From Streptomyces sp. AC550_RSS872 (GTDB lineage Bacteria; Actinomycetota; Actinomycetes; Streptomycetales; Streptomycetaceae), in contig NZ_JAGMUL010000024.1 in assembly GCF_019049285.1 (NCBI RefSeq), positions 29,226 to 93,225 of the forward strand: DNA of 64,000 bases, in the 5' to 3' direction. The translations under genes were made by a program, and so were the position numbers. Shown in pieces: positions 50,057 to 60,363 of the stretch (its first letter is position 1; each line of letters opens with the position of its first letter). Under the pieces are notes generated by a model. It was not told the origin of the DNA, ran no database searches, and saw nothing but the letters and a program-made list of their open reading frames with translations.

Positions 50057-50116
50057 CGCGCAGAATCTCCGCAACCCTTACCACCGCGTAGGCAATGTCG
50101 CCCCGGGAGGACCGCC

Positions 50117-51772
<1,656 letters not shown>

Positions 51773-51913
51773 CGGCTCGACGGCGCCCCGGAGGGCGCCG
51801 TTGCGGGGAACTGTCGGGCGGGCGCGGGCTGTTCGTGTTGCTCGCGCCCACGCGGCGGTAGCCGCACATCGACACAGTCCCGCGCCCTTTCAGAGGCGCC
51901 ACCGCACCCTTTC

Positions 51914-54900
51914 TCAGTTGGTCCCGATCCTCGCCAGCAGGTCCACGATCCGGCTCTGCACCTCGTTGCTCGTCGACCGTTCCGCCAGGAACAGCACCGT
52001 CTCGCCGGAGGCCAGCCGGGGCAGGTCGGCCTGGTCGACGGCGGCGGTGTAGACGACGAGCGGGGTGCGGTTCAGCTGCCCGTTCGCGCGGAGCCAGTCG
52101 ACGATTCCGGCCCGCCGGTGATGCACCTGCATCAGGTCCATCACGACCAGGTTCGGCCGGAAGTCCCCCGCCAGCGCCACCGCGTCCGCGTCACTCGCGG
52201 CCCGCGCCACCTGCATCCCGCGCCGCTCCAACGTCGCGGTCAGCGCCAGCGCGATCTCCGCGTGTTCCTCGATGAGCAGCACCCGCGGCGGGTGCTGCTC
52301 ACTGTCCCGAGGCGCCAGCGCCTTGAGGAGTACGGCGGGATCGGCGCCGTACGCCGCCTCCCGCGAGGCCTGTCCGAGCCCCGCCGTCACCATCACCGGC
52401 ACCGAGGCGGCGACCGCGGCCTGCCGCAGCGACTGCAACGCGGTCCGTGTGATCGGCCCGGTCAGCGGGTCGACGAACAGCGCGGCCGGGAACGCCGCGA
52501 TCTGCGCGTCCACCTCCTCGCGCGAGTGCACGATCACCGGCCGGTAGCCGCGGTCGCTCAACGCCTGCTGGGTCGTCACATCCGGCGCGGGCCACACCAG
52601 CAGCCGTCGCGGGTTGTCGAGCGGCTCCGGGGGCAGTTCGTCGTCCATCGGCTGCGGCCGCGGCGTGTCGGCGACCTCGACGGCCCCGCCCGGCCCGTCC
52701 AACGGCTCGGGCCCCTCGGCGGCGTTCTCGTCCGGGGCACCTATGGCGTACGAGCGTCCGGCGCCCTCGGTCATCGGCGCGAGCCGCGACTGCCCGGCCA
52801 GCGACGGCTGGGGCTGAGGCTGCCCGCCGAGCGAGGGCTGCGGCTGTGGCTGTGCGGGTACCGGCGGTTGTTCGGGCGACGGATGCGGGCGCGCCGCCTG
52901 CTCCGCCGAGGCACCGGCCCGCGCGGCGGGGTCGGGCGGTGTACCCAGCTTGCGGCGCCGTCCGCCGTTGGTCTGATGCGGGGGAGGCGTCGCCGAGGAC
53001 GGCCCGGGCGGGGCGGGCTGCTGCACCTGTGCCGCCTGTCGCGTGAACGGCACACCCTGCCCCAAGGTCCGCACACTGATCGCGCGCCCCTGCGTCGAGT
53101 TCGGGTCCACGGGGGCGGCGGCAGCGGCGCCTGAAGCACCGGCCTCGGCCGGCAACGGCTGGGCCGCCGCCCGCTCCTGCCGACCGGTCCCGGCCCCGGC
53201 CGCGGCCGCGCCGGCTTCCGGCGGCAGTGGCGTGCCCGGCGCCGGAGTGCCCGGTACGGGCTGAGGGGCGTTCGGATGCGGCGGTACGGGAGTGGCGGCG
53301 ACGTTCGCCGGTACGGCCGTCCCGGCGTCAGGGGTGTCATCCGCGGCGGGCCATGGCTGAGGGGCCGGGACGCCCTGCGCCGGAGTGCCCTGCTCGGGCG
53401 CCTCGGCGGGCAGGGGCCGACCCGGGGCGGGCTGGGGCTGCCCGGCCTGCACGGGAGCCGCCTGTGCAAGAGCCGGCTGCGCTGAAGCCGCCTGCGCCGG
53501 AGCCGTCGGCCCCGCGGTGCCCTGCGCAGCCGTACCGACCGCTTCTGTCGGCTGCCCCACGGCACGGCGGCGACGCCCGGTCGGCGCACTGGTGGGGTGC
53601 GGCTGAGGCGGGGTGTGGTCCGCGGCCTGGTCGTGCGGCACGGCGTCGTGCCGGCCCTCGTCGCCGAGTACGTCCCCGGGAGTCCCCTGCCCGGGAGCCG
53701 GAACCGCGACCGGGACCGGGGCCTGCCCCGGAGCGCCGGCCACCGGCGAAGCCGGGGTCATGTTCGCGTGGGCGGCCGGAGTCGCGGGCGCAGTCGGCTC
53801 GGGGGTGCCGTCTCCCGGCCCCTCCGCCGGCGCGGCAGCAGCACGGTCCGCCGCGGCGGGCGGCAGCGCGAACACCGGACGGGGCCCCGCCTCCTGCGCC
53901 TGCGCGGCATTGCGCTCGGCCGCCGCGGCCAGGGCACGTCGACGCCGGCCCGTCGGCTGAGGAGCGTCGCCCGAGCCGGCCGTACCGGACCCGGAAGGCG
54001 GCTGAGCGGCGTCACCGGCCGCGGGCAGGGCGGGCGGCAGAGCGTGCTGCTCCCCGCCGTCGCGCCGGGCGCGTCGTCCACCGGGCGCGGGCACGCCCTG
54101 CGGCGGTACGGTCCCGCCCAGGTTGTTCCCGGCCGCCGCGGTCCCCGCCGCATGCTCGGCGGCCGTGACCACGGCCCCCTCGGCGACGCCGTCCCCGTCA
54201 TCCACGGCGTCCTGGCCGTCCTCGGCCGGCCGGCCGCGCCGCCGCCCGGTACCGCCGGAGGCATCGCCGCCCTGCGGCAGCTCGGGTGCGGCCGCCGAGC
54301 GCCTGCGCCGACGTCCGGTGGGGGCCACACCCTCGGCATCCGCGGCCCCGGCCTCGGCGTCGGCACCGGGGATGTCGCTCTCCAGGAAGGCGTCGACGGA
54401 GGACCGCCGGGCCCGCCGCCGTCCGCCACCGCCACCCTGCTCGACGGCCTGCTGAATGCCCTGAGCGGCACCCTGGGCGGCGACCTCGGTCCCGGTACCG
54501 GCCTCGAGGGCGGCGGGGCCGCCGGGGGCCGCGGGAACGGCCCCGGCCCCACCCCCGATGGGCACTTCGAGGACGTAGGCGCTGCCGCTCATCCCCGGCA
54601 CGTCGTGCGTCTGGAGCACACCGCCGTGCGCCCGCACGATCCCGCGCACGATCGGCTCGTGCACCGGGTCTCCCCCGGCATACGGCCCACGCACCTCGAT
54701 CCGTACGACCTCACCGCGCTGCGCCGCCGCGACCACGACGGTGTTGTCCATGTAACCGCCCGCCGACACCGGCGAGTTCCCGGTCGCGTCGACCCCCGCG
54801 ACATCCGCGACGAGATGCGCGAGCGCGGTGGCGAGGCGCCGCGGGTCGACCTCGGCCTCGATGGGCGGCGCGTGCACGGCGAACTGCACCCGCCCGGGCC

Positions 54901-56206
54901 CGATGAGCTCGACGGCCCCGTCGACACCCGCGGCGACGACGGCGTCGAGCATCATCTTCGTACGAACGATCCCGTCGCCGCCCGTCTCGAGCTGCTGGTA
55001 GCCGAGGACGTTGTCGATGAGAGTCGTGATGCGCGAGTAGCCGGCCGACAGGTGATGCAGCACCTGGTTGGCCTCGGGCCACAACTGCCCCGCGTCGTCC
55101 GCGGCGAGCGCGGCCAGTTCACGGCGGAGTTCGTCGAGCGGACCCCGAAGCGAACGGGCGAGCAGGGTCAGCAGCTGCTCATGCCGACCCGCCAGCGCCT
55201 CGTACCGGTCCTTCTCCCGCTCCCCGAGCGCGGCGTACCGCTCCTCGCCCGCGGCGAGTTCCTCCTCGTGCTGCTCCTTGAGCTCCTCGAGCTCGGCGAC
55301 GTGCTTCTGGCGCAGCCCGGTCAGTTCGGAGGCGTGCTCCTCGGCGATCCGCTCCAGCTCCTCCGCGTGCCGCTTCTCGGCGGCGGTCTTCTCCTCGGCG
55401 AGGGAGTCGTAGGGCCGCCGGTCGGCGAAGGTCATCACGGCGCCGACGAGTTGGTCGCCGTCGCGCACCGGCGCGGTCGTCAGGTCGACCGGCACCTTGT
55501 CGCCGTTCTTGGCGAACAGCACCTGCCCGCGCACCCGGTGCTTGCGCCCGGAGCGCAGGGTGTCGGCGAGCGGGGACTCCTCGTACGGGAAGGGCGAGCC
55601 GTCGGGACGGGAGTGCAGGACGAGCGTGTGCAGCTCCCGGCCGCCCAGGTCGCTGGCCCGATAACCCAGTATCTGAGCGGCGGCCGGATTGACGAGGACG
55701 ATCCGCCCGTCGGTGTCGGTGCCGACGACCCCCTCGGAGGCGGCGCGCAGGATCATCTCGGTCTGCCGCTGCGAACGCGCCAGCTCGGCCTCGGTGTCGA
55801 CGGTCCCGGAGAGGTCCCGCACGACGAGCATCAGCAGCTCGTCACCCGTGTAGCCATAGCTGTCGTAGGCCTGCTGGCTGTTCTCGAGATTCGCGGACGT
55901 GACCTCGACCGGGAACTCGCTGCCGTCGGTCCGCCGGGCCATCATCCGGGTCGGCTTGGTCCGTCCCTGCGGGTCCATGTGATCGGGCCGCCGCATCGAC
56001 CCCGGGATCAGCTTCGAGTCGAACTGCGGCAGCAGATCGAGGAGCCCCCGCCCCACCAGCGCGGTCCCCGGCGTCTCGAAGGCCTCCAGGGCGATGGTGT
56101 TGGCGTTGACGACGGTCCCATTGGCGTTGACCAGCAGCAACGCGTCGGGAAGCGCGTCGAGTATGGCTGCGAGGCGAGCAGCGCCTCGGGATGGCCTGCT
56201 GCTCAC
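51914..56206 (-). CDS. 1430-residue PAS / degenerate histidine kinase / receiver protein
   Basis: PAS domain 1 covers about 8-130 and PAS 2 about 147-262. A coiled coil of Glu/Lys heptads (about 268-345) leads to a HisKA-like helix where the H-box reads LARSLRGPL, with Arg351 in place of the phospho-acceptor His. The ATPase region (about 415-550) lacks recognisable N and G boxes. A 640-residue Pro/Ala-rich linker follows, with seven arginine-rich motifs. Two receiver-like domains end the protein (about 1199-1300 and 1306-1430), the last with Asp1357 but no conserved Lys. It probably acts as a scaffold. Start GTG 56206. Confidence 0.85.
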   Translation of the reverse strand: MSSRPSRGAARLAAILDALPDALLLVNANGTVVNANTIALEAFETPGTALVGRGLLDLLPQFDSKLIPGSMRRPDHMDPQGRTKPTRMMARRTDGSEFPVEVTSANLENSQQAYDSYGYTGDELLMLVVRDLSGTVDTEAELARSQRQTEMILRAASEGVVGTDTDGRIVLVNPAAAQILGYRASDLGGRELHTLVLHSRPDGSPFPYEESPLADTLRSGRKHRVRGQVLFAKNGDKVPVDLTTAPVRDGDQLVGAVMTFADRRPYDSLAEEKTAAEKRHAEELERIAEEHASELTGLRQKHVAELEELKEQHEEELAAGEERYAALGEREKDRYEALAGRHEQLLTLLARSLRGPLDELRRELAALAADDAGQLWPEANQVLHHLSAGYSRITTLIDNVLGYQQLETGGDGIVRTKMMLDAVVAAGVDGAVELIGPGRVQFAVHAPPIEAEVDPRRLATALAHLVADVAGVDATGNSPVSAGGYMDNTVVVAAAQRGEVVRIEVRGPYAGGDPVHEPIVRGIVRAHGGVLQTHDVPGMSGSAYVLEVPIGGGAGAVPAAPGGPAALEAGTGTEVAAQGAAQGIQQAVEQGGGGGRRRARRSSVDAFLESDIPGADAEAGAADAEGVAPTGRRRRRSAAAPELPQGGDASGGTGRRRGRPAEDGQDAVDDGDGVAEGAVVTAAEHAAGTAAAGNNLGGTVPPQGVPAPGGRRARRDGGEQHALPPALPAAGDAAQPPSGSGTAGSGDAPQPTGRRRRALAAAAERNAAQAQEAGPRPVFALPPAAADRAAAAPAEGPGDGTPEPTAPATPAAHANMTPASPVAGAPGQAPVPVAVPAPGQGTPGDVLGDEGRHDAVPHDQAADHTPPQPHPTSAPTGRRRRAVGQPTEAVGTAAQGTAGPTAPAQAASAQPALAQAAPVQAGQPQPAPGRPLPAEAPEQGTPAQGVPAPQPWPAADDTPDAGTAVPANVAATPVPPHPNAPQPVPGTPAPGTPLPPEAGAAAAGAGTGRQERAAAQPLPAEAGASGAAAAAPVDPNSTQGRAISVRTLGQGVPFTRQAAQVQQPAPPGPSSATPPPHQTNGGRRRKLGTPPDPAARAGASAEQAARPHPSPEQPPVPAQPQPQPSLGGQPQPQPSLAGQSRLAPMTEGAGRSYAIGAPDENAAEGPEPLDGPGGAVEVADTPRPQPMDDELPPEPLDNPRRLLVWPAPDVTTQQALSDRGYRPVIVHSREEVDAQIAAFPAALFVDPLTGPITRTALQSLRQAAVAASVPVMVTAGLGQASREAAYGADPAVLLKALAPRDSEQHPPRVLLIEEHAEIALALTATLERRGMQVARAASDADAVALAGDFRPNLVVMDLMQVHHRRAGIVDWLRANGQLNRTPLVVYTAAVDQADLPRLASGETVLFLAERSTSNEVQSRIVDLLARIGTN

Positions 56207-56588
56207 GAGACGCTTCCTCCCTGTTACCGCACCTTGCCGACCGCTCGGGCCATCTTGCCAACCGGCCCGCGGCGTGTCACGCGAGGGAGTCTAAAGGCTG
56301 GGGTTGCGCTCGCGACGCCGGATGAGAGGCAGGTCGCACGACGAAGTGACCCAGAACGTATGACCGCCTGTGCCGAGACCTTTTCCTGTGTACTTCCGGT
56401 GCCCCCACCGCGTCGGCCTTGCGCCGGTCCTGCGTCGATGCTGCGCCGGTCCCGCGCCGATCCGGCTCCGCGAGACCTTCGCGGGCCCTTCGCGGGACTT
56501 TTGCGGAGCCGGTTCTCCCGCCATGGAAAGTCTGTACGACGACGTACCGGAGCCCCTGCTTCCCTGACCGGGGAGGCTTGACCGGTGG
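56207..56588. other. intergenic region
   Basis: About 380 bases between two minus-strand genes. No gene or clear hairpin was recognised; the promoter of the large PAS gene should lie at its left end. Confidence 0.45.
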
Positions 56589-57095
56589 CTACGGCCGCCC
56601 TGACTGCCGCAGGTCGGGAAGGAGCGGTACGAGCCGGTCCCACCGTGCGATCTCGCAGCCGTCACCGCGATCGAACCGCGCGTCGACGGGCCGTCCGGCC
56701 CAGGTGCCGGTGACGTGGGCGGTGGCCGGCCCGCCGTACTGCATGGTGCAGAAGCTGCCCTGCGGGACCGGGGCGAAGGTGTCCTTGCCCCACCGGGTAC
56801 CGCGATCGAGCGCGGCACAGGCGCCGCCGACGTCGGGGTGATCGCCCCCGGCCGGATGACAGGACAGCTCGTACGTCCCGTCGGCACCGCCGCCGGCGTC
56901 GCGGACGGTGACGGTGAGGTGATCGCCGGAGCGGCCGGCGTCCTTCAGGGACGGGGACGCGAGGGAGAGCGGCGCGGCGTGGGCGTACGCGGTGGGCGCG
57001 AGGGCGGTGGAGCCGACGGCGGCGAGGGAACCGGCGGTGACGATGAGGGCCCGGCGTAGGCGCCCGGCCGCGGTGGAACGGTTGACCTGCAACAT
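56589..57095 (-). CDS. SSI-family subtilisin inhibitor
   Basis: A 168-residue secreted proteinase inhibitor. The signal peptide ends near ...PTAYAHA. The two SSI disulfides are present (CHPAGG...GGACAAL and FCTM...GDGCEIA). The reactive-site loop is SFCTMQYGGP, which puts Met at P1 and Gln at P1', where classical SSI has Met-Val. Such inhibitors regulate extracellular proteases during mycelial development. ATG 57095. Confidence 0.9.
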   Translation of the reverse strand: MLQVNRSTAAGRLRRALIVTAGSLAAVGSTALAPTAYAHAAPLSLASPSLKDAGRSGDHLTVTVRDAGGGADGTYELSCHPAGGDHPDVGGACAALDRGTRWGKDTFAPVPQGSFCTMQYGGPATAHVTGTWAGRPVDARFDRGDGCEIARWDRLVPLLPDLRQSGRP

Positions 57096-57299
57096 GACCT
57101 GACTAACGCCGCACGCCCCCGGATGTTGCGCCCGCCTCCGGGGACGTTGTGCCCCTCGCCCCGACGTCCGCGAAGCGCGCCGGGAAGAGCTTTGCCCTGC
57201 GGCCTCCCCGCCTAGTACCGTGGAGGTCGATTGGTGACAGCACGCTCGACTGTGTCATCATCTGCACGCACCACTCGCGCTCGCGCGAGCGGCTGTGCT

Positions 57300-57390
57300 G
57301 GAGGCGTCGCCTAGTCCGGTCTATGGCGCCGCACTGCTAATGCGGTTTGGGCCTTAAAGCCCATCGAGGGTTCAAATCCCTCCGCCTCCG
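57300..57390 (+). tRNA. tRNA-Ser (anticodon GCT)
   Basis: A 91-base class II tRNA. The acceptor is GGAGGCG/CGCCTCC with discriminator G, the anticodon loop is CTGCTAA, a long variable arm is present, and the T arm contains GGTTCAAATCC. CCA is not encoded. Confidence 0.95.
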
Positions 57391-57400
57391 CGCTAGATCA

Positions 57401-57431
57401 CGAAGCCCCGGTCCACTGGACCGGGGCTTCG
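57401..57431 (+). terminator. tRNA-Ser terminator
   Basis: CGAAGCCCCGGTCC (57401-57414) and GGACCGGGGCTTCG (57418-57431) form a perfect 14-bp stem. Confidence 0.7.
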
Positions 57432-57598
57432 TCGTTCCCCTCGGCTCATGGCCCGCCCACTGAAGGCCTCGTACGGCTGTTTCCGCAGGTCACAAGGGGT
57501 GTGGCAAACGGATTTCACATGGCGGCGGCAGTCATGTAATGTTCTTCCTGTCGCCGCGAGCGGGCCGGAAGGGCCGGGAGCGGCGGAAAACAGAACAA

Positions 57599-57671
57599 GC
57601 ACTCGTAGCTTAACGGATAGAGCATCTGACTACGGATCAGAAGGTTGCAGGTTCGAATCCTGCCGAGTGCA
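57599..57671 (+). tRNA. tRNA-Arg (anticodon ACG)
   Basis: A 73-base tRNA. The acceptor is GCACTCG/CGAGTGC with discriminator A, the anticodon loop is CTACGGA, and the T loop is TTCGAAT. CCA is not encoded. Confidence 0.95.
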
Positions 57672-57678
57672 CACAGGT

Positions 57679-57708
57679 CAAAGGCCCCGGATCACTCCGG
57701 GGCCTTTG
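57679..57708 (+). terminator. tRNA-Arg terminator
   Basis: CAAAGGCCCCGGA (57679-57691) and TCCGGGGCCTTTG (57696-57708) form a perfect 13-bp stem followed by AGTTTC. Confidence 0.7.
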
Positions 57709-57910
57709 AGTTTCACCGGCCGACATCAGCCGTTGCTGTACTGCGCTGCTTCGTCGGCGCGTTCCTGGCTGTCAACGAAGGTGACCTCTGGTCGAGTTTC
57801 GCCTCGCCTCGTCTCGAAAACCCCAGGTCAGCGGCGTGACGCGGTGGCCGCCTTCCGGGTCTGTGCCAATGGCCACAGCGAGCGGGATAAACGTAGGCTC
57901 ATACTGAACC

Positions 57911-58132
57911 ATGACAAAGCCTGCGGCACCGAAGCGTCACTTGCCCACCAGCCCCTTCAAGGCCCCCGTCACACCGGCTCTCAAGCACTTCGCCATGGGC
58001 GATCAGGTCACCCATGATGTGTACGGCCTCGGCCGGGTGGTCGGCATCGAGGACGGAATCGCGGCGCTCGTGGATTTCGGCTCGGCGCAAATGCGGATCT
58101 TGAGCCCGTACGCCAAGATGACCAAGCTCTAG
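57911..58132 (+). CDS. small conserved protein
   Basis: A 73-residue protein. The core KHFAMGDQVTHDVYGLGRVVGI and VDFGSAQMRILSP suggests a small beta-barrel, loosely like CarD/Tudor-type domains. It ends with TAG, after which the same frame stays open to 58381. ATG 57911. Confidence 0.75.
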   Translation: MTKPAAPKRHLPTSPFKAPVTPALKHFAMGDQVTHDVYGLGRVVGIEDGIAALVDFGSAQMRILSPYAKMTKL

Positions 58133-58381
58133 TACCGCTGTGCCCGGTCACGGCACACCAGGCCCCATCGGGGACCTGTAACGAAAGGCAGACCTCTCAT
58201 CGACCAGACGTCGCTGTTCTCGGCACTGGAAGGGCAACCCCGCCGTTCCAGTGCAGCATCGCCGCCTCCGACGACAAAACCCTTCCAGGCCCCGGACTTC
58301 GGAGAAGACGAGATCTTCTGGCCCGAGGAGGCACAGGAGCCCGCCCCTGGCACGCGTCCGGGGCGGCCCAAGGCCGCCTAG
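58133..58381 (+). other. coding-like frame without a start codon, in frame after a TAG
   Basis: From about 58199 the frame encodes a plausible protein (LIDQTSLFSALEGQPRR ... FQAPDFGEDEIFWPEEAQ) with Streptomyces-like codon use and a TAG at 58379-58381. No ATG, GTG or TTG opens it. It is in frame with the preceding gene. Read-through, a non-standard start or a degraded gene are all possible. Confidence 0.35.
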
Positions 58382-58701
58382 CGGTGGGTTCGACAGCCAC
58401 CCGCGGGCTGTCTCCGGTGCTGCGGTGAGGAGTGCGGCCGTCTCAGTTTCCGTCTCCTCCAGCTCCGTTCGCGGTCGTACGGGCGAGGCCCGAAGCCGTC
58501 CCGGCACCCGCGGCTGGTACAGCCCGGCACCCTCGCCAACACAGTTGGACGTCGTGTGTGCCGGCGATCTCACGCGCTCATGCCGCGTCGGCCCCGCGGG
58601 TACTTCGCCGGAACGGTGTGCCCTTCCCGTCGGTGGAGGGCGCATCCGGGGTGGACGCCTGCGCGGAAATGGGCCTGTTGGCGGTGCTGAGGTTCCGTCG
58701 G
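58382..58701. other. intergenic region
   Basis: About 320 bases with no recognised gene or repeat. Open frames on both strands have poor codon use. Confidence 0.4.
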
Positions 58702-59109
58702 CTAGTCCAGGATGCCCAACTCGCTGTCGGGGCGGCAGAACGCGCACGGTTCGATGTTGGGGTCGGTGAGGGCGGCACGGGCCTCGTGGGGTCTGATCGG
58801 GTGGGGGGTGCCCTCGATCATCGTGCAGTCGGTTGTGTGGATCACGGCGGGTTCCGGGCCGTCGGGGGTGCGCTTCTGTTGGACCACGTAGGTGCTGGCG
58901 TGGCGGGGCGTGAAGGAGGGGAGCGTCGGCCGGCGCCGCTCGGGGGCGGGTGGCGTTCGGGGGGCTCCCTCGGTGCCGGCGAGTGCCGTGCGTACGGCGT
59001 CGCTCTGGAGGCGCAGATAGATGCCGACGGTCTCGTTCTCGGCGATCCGGGCCTCGAGATAGGCCAGGATCGCGCGGAGGCGTCGGGCGTCAGGCGGTAG
59101 CGCGGCCAT
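58702..59109 (-). CDS. DUF6233-like protein
   Basis: A 135-residue protein. The N-terminus (RRLRAILAYLEARIAENETVGIYLRLQ split around residue 10-36) is helical, and the C-terminus has a Cys pair and His (HTTDCTMIEG ... EPCAFCRPDSELG), probably a metal site. Function unknown. ATG 59109. Confidence 0.78.
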   Translation of the reverse strand: MAALPPDARRLRAILAYLEARIAENETVGIYLRLQSDAVRTALAGTEGAPRTPPAPERRRPTLPSFTPRHASTYVVQQKRTPDGPEPAVIHTTDCTMIEGTPHPIRPHEARAALTDPNIEPCAFCRPDSELGILD

Positions 59110-59142
59110 CGCCCGTACCGTCGCCGCGCGCGGTGGAGATCC

Positions 59143-59367
59143 TCACCTCCAGCTCCTTTCCCCACGGCCCAGGCCCCGCAGCTCCCACCATGCCGCTGGT
59201 GTTCTGCCACGCTCCTGCCAGTAGGGGTGGAAGAGGACCGCGGTCGACAGCTTGTACAGGCGTCGGCGCAGCTCGGTTCGGCCGGGCCGCCGGGCGAGCT
59301 GGTGGTAGGTGTGGCTCCACTCCTGCTGGGCCCGGACCAGGTCGTCGGGGAACGGTCGCGGTCGCAT
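59143..59367 (-). CDS. small hypothetical protein
   Basis: A 74-residue soluble protein (FPDDLVRAQQEWSHTYHQLA). ATG 59367 lacks a clear ribosome site; a TTG four codons upstream is an alternative. It lies 12 bases after the MASE1 gene stop and may be cotranscribed with it. Confidence 0.6.
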   Translation of the reverse strand: MRPRPFPDDLVRAQQEWSHTYHQLARRPGRTELRRRLYKLSTAVLFHPYWQERGRTPAAWWELRGLGRGERSWR

Positions 59368-59379
59368 GGCTGGATTCAA

Positions 59380-60363
59380 TCATGTGTTCGATTTTCTGCG
59401 CACGTCCAGTGGCTGGTCCGGTACGAGCCGGGACAGGGCTTCGGTGAGGTCGTCGCAGGCCTCCCGGAGTGCCCGGAGGGTCTGGTTGCGTTCGGCGATG
59501 ATCGCTGAGAGGAGGAGGGCCGTCAGGGCCACGGTGCCGTTGAAGGCCTGGAGGATGACCATCTTGGCGAGGAGATCGTGGCCGGCGAAGGGGCCCGAGT
59601 CGACGGCGCCGGCGTAGATCGCGACGAGGGAGGCGATCAGGGCGCAGGGCGCGGCGCCGAGGATTTGGAAGCGGACGGCCGCCCAGATCAGGAAGGGGAC
59701 GATGAGGAAGAGAAGGCTGAGCGAGGTGTGCGTGGCCACCACGGCGACCGTCGCCGTGCCGCCGAGCAGGAGCAGGGCCTCGGCCCAGCGCCACGCGGGC
59801 GAGCCGCGGGGCAGCCGGGCCATGCGGGCGGCCGGCAGGAGCGGCGTGATGAAGAGGACCCCCATGGCGTCGCCGGTCCACCACACCGACCAGGTCGGCC
59901 AGAAGTCCCGGGCCGCCAGCGCTTCGGAGGCCACCAGGACGCCGGTGCCGATCGTCGCGCTGAGCAGCATCCCGACCAGGGCGCCGAGGAAGACCAGGGC
60001 GAGGGCGTCCTGGAGGCGGTCGAGTGTCGTGCGGAATCCGACGCGCCGCAGGAGGAGGCAGGCGCAGACCGGGGCGATCGTGTTGCCCGCCGCGATGGCG
60101 AGGACCGGGAGGATCGACGGCCCGAGCGTCACGTTCACCACGAACGCCCCGAGCGCGATGGCCGGCCACATCCGAAGGCCCCACAGCATCAGGGCGACGA
60201 GGGCGATGCCGGTGGGCGGCCAGAACGGCGTGACCTGGCCGCGTACCAGCTGCTGTTCCAGGCCGAGCTTGGCGCTGCCGTAGTAGGCGGCGGTCACGGC
60301 GGCCAGCTTCAGGGCCTCGGTGCCGTACTGCCGGAGCCGCGCGTCGGAGGCCACGCCGGTCAT
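59380..60363 (-). CDS. MASE1-domain membrane sensor
   Basis: A 327-residue protein with about eight transmembrane helices matching the MASE1 sensor domain (start: AYYGSAKLGLEQQ then VTPFWPPTGIALVALMLWG). The short cytosolic tail is a coiled coil without an output domain. ATG 60363 overlaps the stop of the SpoIIE gene (ATGA), so this sensor may act together with that phosphatase. Confidence 0.85.
   Translation of the reverse strand: MTGVASDARLRQYGTEALKLAAVTAAYYGSAKLGLEQQLVRGQVTPFWPPTGIALVALMLWGLRMWPAIALGAFVVNVTLGPSILPVLAIAAGNTIAPVCACLLLRRVGFRTTLDRLQDALALVFLGALVGMLLSATIGTGVLVASEALAARDFWPTWSVWWTGDAMGVLFITPLLPAARMARLPRGSPAWRWAEALLLLGGTATVAVVATHTSLSLLFLIVPFLIWAAVRFQILGAAPCALIASLVAIYAGAVDSGPFAGHDLLAKMVILQAFNGTVALTALLLSAIIAERNQTLRALREACDDLTEALSRLVPDQPLDVRRKSNT

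Noticed and set aside
53597..56581. 994-codon plus-strand frame
   Set aside because: Antisense to the large PAS protein; translation is an Arg/Gly-rich artefact of high GC.
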